Source: Planctomycetota bacterium (GTDB taxonomy: Bacteria > Planctomycetota > UBA11346). Taken from it: 6,857 nucleotides of DNA. A program made the position numbers and the translations under genes. Location: contig CANIXE010000123.1 in assembly GCA_947470885.1 (NCBI GenBank), forward strand, positions 1 through 6,857, read 5' to 3'. Below are positions 1 to 6,528 of this stretch, piece by piece; the stretch's first letter is position 1, and every line of letters starts with the position of its first letter. The notes beneath the pieces were generated by a model. That model had not been told where the DNA came from, searched no databases, and saw only the letters and a program-made list of their open reading frames with translations.

Positions 1-81
1 GACATGGCAAAAGTTCCTCGGGCGCGTCAGCGGGCGGACAGAAGGGGGTATGCAGAGGTCAGGAAGCGGTGGCCGTGCCAA
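1..81. other. Intergenic sequence with no recognised feature
   Basis: I see no convincing gene, promoter or RNA here. The next gene downstream of the operon on the minus strand, or a convergent one, must lie outside the window. Confidence 0.4.
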
Positions 82-229
82 TGCAGGTCTGTCGTCCGGT
101 CGTCCGGTCGTCCAGTTGGTCGTCTGGTCATCTGGTCGTCTGCCAACAGTGGGTGACTTGGATCATTCCGCGGAATACCTGGAAGCCATGATGACCGGAC
201 GACCGGACGACCGGACGACCGGACCTGTA
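82..229. repeat. Inverted repeat made of 8-bp tandem units
   Basis: The left arm contains tandem GTCGTCCG-type octamers at 91-98, 99-106 and 107-114, then after GTTG a variant series at 119-142 (GTCGTCTG, GTCATCTG, GTCGTCTG). The right arm contains the inverse units CGGACGAC at 196-203, 204-211 and 212-219. Bases 91-113 are a perfect 23-bp inverse complement of 197-219, separated by 83 bp. The outer ends also match (TGCAGGTC at 82-89 against GACCTGTA at 222-229), with a one-base offset between. A perfect 12-bp palindrome (ATTCCGCGGAAT) lies at 165-176. The element begins 19 bp beyond the last flagellar stop codon. It could be a dispersed MITE/REP-like repeat, or a large hairpin acting at the transcript end. 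No T-run, transposase or clear target duplication is visible. Confidence 0.85.
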
Positions 230-247
230 TTTTGAGATGCTGTGGGA

Positions 248-1237
248 TCATGGGGTCCCCGTGGGGGCCAGTTTGGTCAGGGCCTTCTGAACCTCCAGGG
301 CCTTGTCCGGGTCGGCTTTGCGCAGGGCCTCCAGGATTTCCACCCGTTTTTTGTCATTGCCTTTCATGGCATCCAGGATGCCCACGGTTTCGTCGACGCT
401 GGAGGCCCGGAGGTACTTCACCACCTCGTCACCCTTCATGAAGGCGTAGAGGGTGGCCAGGCGGGCAGTCTGGTCGGCGCTTTTGCCGTTGGGGTCGATG
501 TTCAGGAGGGCCTTGTGGATATTGGTGACGAAGTCCTCGGGGAGGGTTTTGTCGGCCTCCGCCAGGGACAGCATTTTCGCCGCCCGCTTGGTCTCCATCA
601 GCACCAAGTAGCGGGCGATCTCCTTCGGCTCGAAGCGCTTCAGGCTCAACCAGGCGGCGTCCTTCATCTGCTCGTAGAGCTTGGCCTGGGCGGCGTAGCG
701 GGCCTTTTCCGTTTCGCCCATGGCCTCGATGCCCTTGGTGTTCTGGGCCTGGGCCGCGGCCCAGACCGCCCGTTCCTCGTCCAGCTTCTTGACCGTGTCC
801 TTGATCTCCTGGTCCTTGCTGTCCAGCTGGCGGCGCAGGCGCTGGAGGTCGTTCCGGGCCAGGGCCAGCTCGGCGTTCTGCTGGTCCAACCAGGCCTGGC
901 GCTCGTCCAGGGCCAGCTTCTGCAGGCGCAGCTCCTCGATCACCTTGGTCGCCCGGGAGGCATTGGCCTTCTCGGCGATCCGGGTGAGTAGTTCTTCCTC
1001 CGTGGCACCGCCTTCCGCCGGGGCCGCCTTGTGGGTTTCCGCTGCCGGTTCCTCGGGCTTGCTGCGCATCTTGGCCAGCCAGGTGCGTTCCTCCTCGGTG
1101 AGGACGTAGTCCCGGATTTTCTCTGGGTTGATCGCCCCGGCGTCCTTCAGCTTCACCACGAGGGCAAGGCCGATGGCCATGCAGAGGATGAACAGCCCGG
1201 CGAGGATGAACGCCGCGGTCTTGACGAAGCCGTCCAT
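248..1237 (-). CDS. Membrane-anchored coiled-coil protein, YlxF/MotE-like
   Basis: A 329-residue protein with an N-terminal membrane segment (about 7-29, TAAFILAGLFILCMAIGLALVV) and no other. A variable linker (60-80) is rich in Pro, Glu and Ala. A long Glu/Gln/Arg/Leu coiled coil runs about 95-160, and a helical C-terminal domain covers about 180-325. The C-terminal domain contains two related blocks starting LYEQMK (187) and LYAFMK (263). These resemble the repeated helices of the MgtE-N/FliG-middle-type domain in MotE and YlxF. In Bacillus subtilis ylxF follows fliJ directly, as this gene does. MotE was described in rhizobia as a periplasmic chaperone of motor proteins; the function here is inference, perhaps a motor or export accessory. 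The ATG at 1237 has AAGGG 8 nt upstream inside fliJ. No fliK follows in the window. The family placement is moderate, the operon membership strong. Confidence 0.75.
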   Translation of the reverse strand: MDGFVKTAAFILAGLFILCMAIGLALVVKLKDAGAINPEKIRDYVLTEEERTWLAKMRSKPEEPAAETHKAAPAEGGATEEELLTRIAEKANASRATKVIEELRLQKLALDERQAWLDQQNAELALARNDLQRLRRQLDSKDQEIKDTVKKLDEERAVWAAAQAQNTKGIEAMGETEKARYAAQAKLYEQMKDAAWLSLKRFEPKEIARYLVLMETKRAAKMLSLAEADKTLPEDFVTNIHKALLNIDPNGKSADQTARLATLYAFMKGDEVVKYLRASSVDETVGILDAMKGNDKKRVEILEALRKADPDKALEVQKALTKLAPTGTP

Positions 1238-1238
1238 G

Positions 1239-1646
1239 TCAGCTGCCCTTCAATTGGTGCCGGGATGCGGCGGTTTCGTCGGATTGGCGCTGATCCCGGC
1301 GATCTTGGCGGCGGGCCGCTTCGGCGGCGTCCAGGCTCTGGAGATGTTCGATGGAGCGTACCTTGCGGTGGGCCTTCGCCAATTCATCCCGGGTGGCGGC
1401 AATCCGCTGGTCGACGCCGGCCAGGTCCCGACGGAGGGCGTCCTCGTCCCCCCGGGAGCGCCGGCAGAACGCTAGGTACTGCTCCCGCAGAGCCAGGTTG
1501 GGCACGACGGCTTCGGCCCGGGCGGCGGCGCAGGCGGCGATCTGTTGCTCCAGGTCGGTGCGCTGGCGTTCCAGTTCCCCTAGGCGGATCTTCACGGCGT
1601 CTTCGTCCTTGCGCCAGACGGTCAGCACGGTGGCGAGGCGGGCCAT
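1239..1646 (-). CDS. fliJ: Flagellar export protein FliJ
   Basis: FliJ is a small coiled-coil protein that inserts into the FliI hexamer like the gamma stalk of F1 and cycles export chaperones. With the ATG at 1646 it is 135 residues, against about 147 in enterics. Almost the whole protein is charged helix: two long antiparallel segments (about 10-45 and 60-115), with heptads such as LGELERQRTDLEQQIAA and LRRDLAGVDQRIAATRDEL. The ending KVRSIEHLQSLDAAEAARRQDRRDQRQSDETAA follows the FliJ pattern of a Lys/Glu helix with a late Arg-rich turn. Sequence conservation is low and the call leans on position directly after fliI. The start shares one base with the fliI stop (TGATG); the GTG three bases earlier is the alternative. 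It ends 1 bp before the next gene. Confidence 0.85.
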   Translation of the reverse strand: MARLATVLTVWRKDEDAVKIRLGELERQRTDLEQQIAACAAARAEAVVPNLALREQYLAFCRRSRGDEDALRRDLAGVDQRIAATRDELAKAHRKVRSIEHLQSLDAAEAARRQDRRDQRQSDETAASRHQLKGS

Positions 1647-2971
1647 CACTTGTCTCCGACGATCTCACGCAGCAGCGCGAGGGATTCCGCCCGGGGGACG
1701 GTGACGCCCATGTCCTGGCGGACGAACTGGCGGAGTTTGGGATGGGCGGCGATGGCCTTGTCCACCTTGGGATCCGCGCCGGCCCGGTAGGCGCCCACTT
1801 CCACCAAATCCCGGACCCGCTCGTATTCGCTCCACAGTTCCCGGGTGTTCATCGCCAGGCGGTAGGCGGCGGCGTCGGCCAGGTCGATCAGCAGTCGGCT
1901 GACCGACAGGGTGGGGTCGATGGCGGGGTAGATCGCCTGACCGGCCATCCGCCGGGACAGGAACAAATGGCCGTCGAGGATCGCCCGGACGTTGTCGCCC
2001 ACGGGATCGTTTTCATCGTCGGCATCGATCAGCACGGTGTACAGGGCGGTGATGGAACCGGCCTTGCCCGTGAGGGGGTTCGGGGCGCCGGTGCCCGCCC
2101 GTTCCAGCAGGCGGGGCAGGATGGCGAAGGCGCTGGGGGGATAGCCCCGGGTCACCGGCGGTTCGCCGGCGGCCAGGCCGATCTCCCGCTGGGCCTGGCA
2201 TAGGCGGGTCACCGAATCCATCATCAGCAGGACTTCCAGGCCGGAATCCCGGAAGGATTCGGCGATGGCGGTGGCGGCATAGGCGGCGGACAGGCGTTCC
2301 ACGCTGGGGCGGTCGCTGGTGGCGACGATCACCACCGAGCGGGCCAGGCCCTCGGGGCCCAGGACCTTGTCGATGAATTCGCTGACTTCGCGACCACGTT
2401 CACCCACCAGGGCGATGACGTTGATGTCGGCCTTGGCATGCCGGGCCATCTCGCCCAGGAGGGTGGATTTGCCCACGCCGGACCCGGCGAAAATCCCCAT
2501 GCGCTGGCCGTAGCCGATGGTGAACAGGCTGTCGATGGACTTGATTCCGGTGTCCATGATCCGGGTGATCTGGGCTCGGCCGATGGCCGGGGGCGGATCG
2601 GCGTTGATCGCCCGGCGGGACGCGCCGGACAGGGGGCCCTTGCCATCCATGGGCCGGCCGACGCCGTCGATCACCCGGCCGATCAGCCCGGGACCGACGG
2701 GGATGTCCAGGGGCCGGTCCAGGCCGATCACCTGGTCCCCGGGGCGGATGCCGTCCAGATGGCCGATGGTTTGCAGGACGACTTCGTTTTCCCGGAAGCC
2801 GGTGATCACCGCCAGACGTTCGCCGTGGGCGGTGCGGATCAGGCAGGTGTCCCCCAGGGGCGCGGCGGGGCCGCTGGCGACGACGGCCAGACCGATGACC
2901 CGGACGACCACGCCGCTGGCCTGGACCAGGGGGGCGTGGTCCACCACCTGTTGGTAGCGTTGGGCGATCAC
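1646..2971 (-). CDS. fliI: Flagellum-specific export ATPase FliI
   Basis: FliI is the hexameric ATPase, related to the F1 beta subunit, that powers or gates flagellar type III export in the cytoplasm. It is 441 residues, normal for the family. Visible motifs are Walker A GSGVGKST (163-170), GERGREV (190-196) whose first Glu (E191) aligns with the catalytic glutamate of F1 beta, and Walker B LLMMDSVTR (248-256). The family signature GYPPSAFAILPRLLERAG is at 276-293, DPVGDNVRAILDGHLFLSR at 322-340, and AIYPAIDPTLSVSR at 346-359. No key residue is missing. The start is GTG at 2971, overlapping the fliH stop by 4 bp (GTGA), with GAGG 7 nt upstream (2982-2979). The stop TGA at 1648-1646 overlaps fliJ. 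FliI could be confused with SctN of a virulence secretion system, but the FliF/FliG neighbours settle it as flagellar. Confidence 0.97.
   Translation of the reverse strand: MIAQRYQQVVDHAPLVQASGVVVRVIGLAVVASGPAAPLGDTCLIRTAHGERLAVITGFRENEVVLQTIGHLDGIRPGDQVIGLDRPLDIPVGPGLIGRVIDGVGRPMDGKGPLSGASRRAINADPPPAIGRAQITRIMDTGIKSIDSLFTIGYGQRMGIFAGSGVGKSTLLGEMARHAKADINVIALVGERGREVSEFIDKVLGPEGLARSVVIVATSDRPSVERLSAAYAATAIAESFRDSGLEVLLMMDSVTRLCQAQREIGLAAGEPPVTRGYPPSAFAILPRLLERAGTGAPNPLTGKAGSITALYTVLIDADDENDPVGDNVRAILDGHLFLSRRMAGQAIYPAIDPTLSVSRLLIDLADAAAYRLAMNTRELWSEYERVRDLVEVGAYRAGADPKVDKAIAAHPKLRQFVRQDMGVTVPRAESLALLREIVGDK
1653..1657 (-). promoter_or_regulatory. Ribosome binding site deciding the fliJ start
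   Basis: The minus strand reads GGAGA, located inside the end of fliI. It is 6 nt before the ATG at 1646-1644 but only 3 nt before the adjacent GTG at 1649-1647. The spacing favours the ATG, so the second of two consecutive possible start codons (GTGATG) is preferred. Confidence 0.55.
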
Positions 2972-3699
2972 GGGGTCGCCTCGGTTGCAGTTCCGGCACC
3001 TACCACCAAGGGAATGGCCGGAGTCGCTTCATTCAGCCGGCGGAACAGGCGCTCCCAGGTGGTGGGTACCGAGGCATCCAGCCGGGTGCCTTGGCTGACC
3101 AGCAGGCAGGCGCCCCGGTCCAGGTCGGGGTCGGCGGTGATCTGGAGGTTTTCCACTCCGGGTGAATCGGCGAGGATTTCCCGCTTGCGGGCGTTCAGCA
3201 GGGCGGCTTCGTCGGGATGCACCCGGACGGCCACCGCCCGCTTGTCCGGGACCAGGGCCAGGGCGTCCTGGACCACCGGCTGGATCCATACGGGATCGGC
3301 AGTGACCTCCCGACGGAGGATCCGGGCGGCGACCTGCATGGCGAGGCGCATGACATCGGCTTCGGCTTCTTGGACGAGCTGTTTTTCCAGGATTTCCAGG
3401 CGGGCGGTGGCATCCGCCAGCAGGCTGATGCTGGCCCCCAGGGACTGTTCGTACTGGGCCTTCAGCTTGGCGTCGGTCTCGGCGGCCCGGGCCTCCGCCG
3501 TTTTGGCTTTGGCTTCGGCGGCGGCGGCCTTGGCCTCGGCGGCGACCACCTTCACCTGGGCCACACGTTCGCCCTCGGCCTTGCCCTGGGCCAAGGCCTG
3601 GGCGAGCCGTTGCTCCTGGACGGCGATGGCCTGGTTCACCACCGGGTTCTCCAGGGTGTGGACCAGTTCACTGGCTGACCGGGAACGGAGGATCGCCAT
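2968..3699 (-). CDS. fliH: Flagellar export ATPase regulator FliH
   Basis: FliH forms the peripheral stalk that dimerises, binds the FliI N-terminus and tethers the ATPase to the C-ring. This protein is 243 residues, close to the usual 220-270. Its sequence is poorly conserved, as is normal for the family. The assignment rests on position between fliG and fliI and on architecture. There is a Gln/Ala-rich N-terminal region, a GxxxG (39-43, GKAEG) leading into an Ala-rich helix with four 7-residue repeats of AEAKxxx type (54-81), then a C-terminal domain with MRLAMQVAARILRRE (117-131). The late DLDRGACLLVSQGTRLDAS (192-210) matches the FliH/V-type ATPase-E GG-C-x-(V/I)-E...G..DAS signature in outline. 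The start ATG follows the fliG stop by 6 bp and has only a weak Shine-Dalgarno. Its stop overlaps the fliI start. Confidence 0.88.
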   Translation of the reverse strand: MAILRSRSASELVHTLENPVVNQAIAVQEQRLAQALAQGKAEGERVAQVKVVAAEAKAAAAEAKAKTAEARAAETDAKLKAQYEQSLGASISLLADATARLEILEKQLVQEAEADVMRLAMQVAARILRREVTADPVWIQPVVQDALALVPDKRAVAVRVHPDEAALLNARKREILADSPGVENLQITADPDLDRGACLLVSQGTRLDASVPTTWERLFRRLNEATPAIPLVVGAGTATEATP

Positions 3700-3705
3700 G
3701 GCCTA

Positions 3706-4737
3706 TTATACCATCTTCTCGGCGCCGCCGCGATCGACCTTGATTTCGCCCCGTTCCTCCATGGCGCGGACCTGCTGGAGGATGCGTTTCTGGGCGGCTT
3801 CGATTTCCGAAAGGGGCTTGGGGCCCATGGTGTCCATTTCTTCTTGAATGCCTTCCCGGGCCCGGGCGGAGAGGTTGCCCAACAGTTTTTGCGCGATGTC
3901 CGGCGGGGCGGCGCGCAGGGCCAGGGTGAGATCCCCTTTGTCCACTTCGGCCAGGACCTTCTGGATGCCCTTGGTGTCGACCTTGACCAAGTCCTCGAAG
4001 ACGAACATGAGCTGCTGGATCTCGGTGGCCAGATCGGGTTTTTCCTTGTTGAGGCGTTCCAGCACGCCCTTGGTGAGGCTGGGATCGCTGACGTTGAGCA
4101 TTTTCGCCACGGTTTTGAACCGGGCGTCCTTGGGGGGTTCCATGCCCCGACGGGCCAGGGAGTAGGCTCGGACCTCCATCACCTCGTCGATCTGGCGGAC
4201 CAGTTCGATGGGGACTTCGGCGGTGCCGGCGATGCGCTTGATCACGTCGTAGCGCAGGTTGTCGTCCATATCCCGGAGGATTTCAGCGGAAACCGAGGGT
4301 TCGAGATGGCTGATGACGATGGACAGGACCTGGGGATGTTCGCCCCGGAGGATCTGATTCACCTGCTTGGCGTCCAAGGGAATGAGGGCGCGGAATGGTT
4401 CGCTGTCCCGGGTCTGACGTTTGATCTTCTCCAGGAGTTCCCGGGCCCGTTCTTTGCCAATCGCCCGCTCAAGGATTTCCTGGAGCATCGGCTCCACGGT
4501 CATCCGGTCGCCACCGATGGCGGTATTGAATTCCCGGAGCAGTTTTTCCGAGGTGGCCCCCCGGACCTCGCCCATCCGGCTCATCTCCTCGGAGAGCATG
4601 GCCACTTCCCGTTCGCTGAATTTTTGCATCAGCAGGGCGGCGGTGGCGGGATCGAGGGCGAGCATGAAGGCGGCGGCCCGGCGCACGCCGCTCAACTCAC
4701 CATTTGCATCGGAATCAGTGGGACGGGGAGGAGGCAT
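3706..4737 (-). CDS. fliG: Flagellar motor switch/rotor protein FliG
   Basis: FliG sits on the cytoplasmic face of the MS-ring and transmits torque from the stators. It is 343 residues against 331 in E. coli. The N-terminal FliF-binding region covers about 14-100 (LSGVRRAAAFMLALDPATAALLMQKF). The middle armadillo region contains the family EHPQ motif (133-136, RGEHPQVLSIVISHLEP), and the ARM-C segment carries the MFxF motif as MFVF (244-247). The torque helix aligns by eye with E. coli: R275 at the K264 position, R292 at R281, and E299/E300 at D288/D289. The position of E. coli R297 reads Pro308 with Lys307 beside it. The extra length is an N-terminal Pro/Asp tail. The start has AGGG 7 nt upstream inside the fliF end, and the genes are 3 bp apart. 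Stop TAA at 3708-3706. Confidence 0.97.
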   Translation of the reverse strand: MPPPRPTDSDANGELSGVRRAAAFMLALDPATAALLMQKFSEREVAMLSEEMSRMGEVRGATSEKLLREFNTAIGGDRMTVEPMLQEILERAIGKERARELLEKIKRQTRDSEPFRALIPLDAKQVNQILRGEHPQVLSIVISHLEPSVSAEILRDMDDNLRYDVIKRIAGTAEVPIELVRQIDEVMEVRAYSLARRGMEPPKDARFKTVAKMLNVSDPSLTKGVLERLNKEKPDLATEIQQLMFVFEDLVKVDTKGIQKVLAEVDKGDLTLALRAAPPDIAQKLLGNLSARAREGIQEEMDTMGPKPLSEIEAAQKRILQQVRAMEERGEIKVDRGGAEKMV

Positions 4738-4740
4738 GGG

Positions 4741-6414
4741 TCAACCCTGGTAGAGCCATTTGCGGACGATTTCGGCGGCGACGGTGGGATCTTCGTCGAT
4801 CTTCTTGCGGATCTGGTCCCGCAGTTCCATGCGTTTTGATTTGAGGGCAAGGACTTCCCTGTCTTCCTGGGTCTCCGGCGGCGGGGGCGGTGGTGTGTTC
4901 TTCTTCACTTCCTCTTCGACGACCATCCGCGCCCGTTCTTCGGCATCTTTCCAGGCTTTATGGCTGCGTTTGAGCTGGCCCCGGGCGACCCCCAGCATCA
5001 CCAGGGCCACCAGGCCGGCCCCGGCGTAGCCGGCGATGTCGAACCAGGGCAGGGCGGTCAGGGGCACGCCCACGCCGGCGACGGCGATGTCATCCTGGGG
5101 ATTCCGCCACAGGTCCATGCTCTGGACTGAGGAGGTGAAGCGGACATCCAGGTTGGCCGAGCCTTCGATCTTGGTGGCGATGTCCTTGGCGGCGTTGAAA
5201 CCGATGGCGTTCAGTACCAGTTCCTTGAAACGGTCTTTGTCGGCCTGGCTGTATTCTTCGCTGACCTCTTCCATGTCCTTCGTCGGTTTGCCCTTGTCGT
5301 CCAGTTTGGGTTTCATGGTCTTTTTGAACGGCAGGAGGATCGACACGTTCATGCCCCGGACCCGGCCGACTTCGTCCTCCTGGGTCACGGTTTTCTGGCC
5401 GACCACATACTTGCTGGTGGTTTCTTCCTTGGTCTTGCTGCCCTTGAGGGGGGCGGGGGCCTTGGTGGGGTTCTCCCCTTCGACATTGCTGGCGGTGCCG
5501 GCGATGCCCCCGGGATTGGCCGTTTCATTCTGTTCGTTGTTGGTGGTGGTGGTTTCTTCCAGGGTCTCCTTCTTCGTGGGATCCCGGCTGGATTCGGTGC
5601 GTTTGGTGAAGTCCAGTTTGACGCTGACCTTCACCTGGCCGCGACCGGGCCCAAGAACCGCGTCCATCTGCTCCTGGGCCCGGCGGGTCAGGTAAGATTC
5701 CCGGGCGACTTCGGCTTCGAGGGCGGTCTGGGCCATCCCCGCATTGCTGCCGTCCGCCTTGGGGGTCAGCAGGCCGGTGCTGTCCATGATCTCCACACGG
5801 TCCGGGGTCAAACCCGCCACGGCTCCGGCGGTGAGGTGGATGATCCCGGCGATCTGCCGGTCGGTCAGGCGCATCCCGCTGCGCATGTCCACCTTGATGG
5901 AGGCCTTGGGCTTGGCTCCTTCATCGCCAATGAACGGACTGGGCTGGGGCCGATCGATGAGCACCCGGGCGGAGCGCACGCCGTTGAGTTCCCGGAAGCT
6001 CCGTTCCAGCTCGCCGGACACCGCCCGGTCGTAGGTCTTGTGCTCGGAAAAGGTCGATTCCCACATCGACGAAGCCTTGCCCAGCAATTCGAATCCCTTG
6101 CTGCCATCCCCCAGCATGTCCTGTTGAGCCAAGTCGTTGCGCACCTTGTACAGGTTCGCGCTGGGGATCATGATCGCGGTTTCGTTGTCTTGGACCTTGT
6201 AGGCGATGTGGTTGGTTTCCAGGTAGGCGGCAATTTCCGCCACCTGGGATCGGGTGAGGCCCTTGGCCAGCAGGCGGTAATCAGGCTGGGAGGCCCCGTA
6301 GACCAGGATCACGCACAAGGCGATCATGCCACCCACGGCAAGGACCACGGTTGCCTTCTGGGCGATTTCCAGCTTGGCCCAGATGTTCAGCAGTTGCAGC
6401 CAGATTTTCGACAT
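4741..6414 (-). CDS. fliF: Flagellar MS-ring protein FliF
   Basis: FliF forms the inner-membrane MS-ring on which the rotor, rod and export gate are built. With the ATG at 6414 it is 557 residues, normal for the family. A first membrane segment lies at about 21-41 (ATVVLAVGGMIALCVILVYG). The YscJ/FliF-type periplasmic ring-building domains follow: about 45-215 with the typical YRLLAKGL and DNETAIMIPSANLYKVRNDLA-like region, then FSEHKTYDRAVSGELERS and VRSARVLIDRPQPSPF. A third ring domain (about 225-430) is interrupted by a Thr/Asn/Glu-rich loop (about 271-335, containing NPGGIAGTASNV), as is usual in FliF. A second membrane segment is at about 457-476. The cytoplasmic tail has six prolines (508-513) and ends in a conserved FliG-binding helix (IRKKIDEDPTVAAEIVRKWL, 535-554). 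The stop lies 3 bp before fliG. The start is uncertain by 13 residues; the identity is not. Confidence 0.96.
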   Translation of the reverse strand: MSKIWLQLLNIWAKLEIAQKATVVLAVGGMIALCVILVYGASQPDYRLLAKGLTRSQVAEIAAYLETNHIAYKVQDNETAIMIPSANLYKVRNDLAQQDMLGDGSKGFELLGKASSMWESTFSEHKTYDRAVSGELERSFRELNGVRSARVLIDRPQPSPFIGDEGAKPKASIKVDMRSGMRLTDRQIAGIIHLTAGAVAGLTPDRVEIMDSTGLLTPKADGSNAGMAQTALEAEVARESYLTRRAQEQMDAVLGPGRGQVKVSVKLDFTKRTESSRDPTKKETLEETTTTNNEQNETANPGGIAGTASNVEGENPTKAPAPLKGSKTKEETTSKYVVGQKTVTQEDEVGRVRGMNVSILLPFKKTMKPKLDDKGKPTKDMEEVSEEYSQADKDRFKELVLNAIGFNAAKDIATKIEGSANLDVRFTSSVQSMDLWRNPQDDIAVAGVGVPLTALPWFDIAGYAGAGLVALVMLGVARGQLKRSHKAWKDAEERARMVVEEEVKKNTPPPPPPETQEDREVLALKSKRMELRDQIRKKIDEDPTVAAEIVRKWLYQG

Positions 6415-6419
6415 GGGAT

Positions 6420-6425
6420 TCCCCC
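6420..6425 (-). promoter_or_regulatory. Ribosome binding site deciding the fliF start
   Basis: The minus strand reads GGGGGA, placed 5 nt before the ATG at 6414-6412. An alternative in-frame GTG at 6453-6451 would add 13 residues (MLNLFRRTRRGNP), but it has no comparable site and falls inside the -12 element of the promoter candidate. This supports the ATG at 6414. Confidence 0.6.
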
Positions 6426-6448
6426 GGCGGGTGCGCCGGAAGAGATTT

Positions 6449-6464
6449 AGCACATGCCGTGCCT
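6449..6464 (-). promoter_or_regulatory. Candidate sigma-54 (-24/-12) promoter for the fliF operon
   Basis: On the minus strand the sequence reads AGGCACGGCATGTGCT. It has the GG-N10-GC skeleton (GG at 6463-6462, GC at 6451-6450) and matches the RpoN consensus TGGCAC-N5-TTGCW except for the first base of each block. It is followed by an A/T-rich stretch (TAAAT) in an otherwise GC-rich region. Transcription would start near 6438, leaving a leader of about 24 nt before the fliF ATG with its Shine-Dalgarno intact. Sigma-54 control of middle flagellar genes is known in Vibrio, Campylobacter, Helicobacter and others. I did not identify an activator-binding site upstream, so dependence on an FlrC/FlgR-type activator is inference. 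Confidence 0.6.
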
Positions 6465-6506
6465 AGTCGTGCTTGGGGTCTTGTGGCCGATGGGAATGGT
6501 TGGGGT

Positions 6507-6528
6507 GCGCCGGCGCCCCCGTCGGCGC
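6507..6528 (-). other. Possible GC-rich stem-loop between the upstream gene and fliF promoter
   Basis: The six bases GCGCCG (6507-6512) are the inverse complement of CGGCGC (6523-6528), giving a 6-bp all-GC stem with a 10-nt loop. The left part, 6507-6516, is also self-palindromic (GCGCCGGCGC). The structure lies about 33 bp beyond the stop of the upstream gene, where its transcript would end. No T-run follows it on the minus strand, so it is not a canonical intrinsic terminator. In DNA this GC-rich, a stem of this size can arise by chance. Confidence 0.2.

Noticed and set aside
4..156. Small plus-strand frame starting ATGGCAAAAGTT, 50 codons
   Set aside because: It has no visible upstream context, runs into the octamer repeat, and its second half is repeat-derived Arg/Ser/Val/Gly.
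82..229. CRISPR-like array
   Set aside because: The units are 8 bp, directly abutting and inverted between arms. There are no spacers of regular length.
27..251. Short frames on both strands across the repeat (RSSGRPVV-type peptides)
   Set aside because: They are translations of the octamer repeat, so the apparent peptide periodicity follows from the DNA repeat.
252..269. GGGGTCCCC palindrome near the end of the last gene as a terminator
   Set aside because: It lies inside the coding sequence, the loop would be too small, and no T-run follows on the minus strand.
1031..2203. Long plus-strand open frame opposite fliI/fliJ (390 codons), and similar ones at 2438-3847, 3844-4839, 242-991 and 5836-6450
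   Set aside because: They lie antisense to well-supported flagellar genes. Their Gly/Asp/His- or Arg/Ser-rich translations are typical of shadow frames in GC-rich DNA.
3705..3710. TATAAT on the minus strand at the fliG/fliH junction, as an internal promoter
   Set aside because: It is formed by the fliG stop region only 5 bp before the fliH start, and no -35-like hexamer lies about 17 bp upstream.
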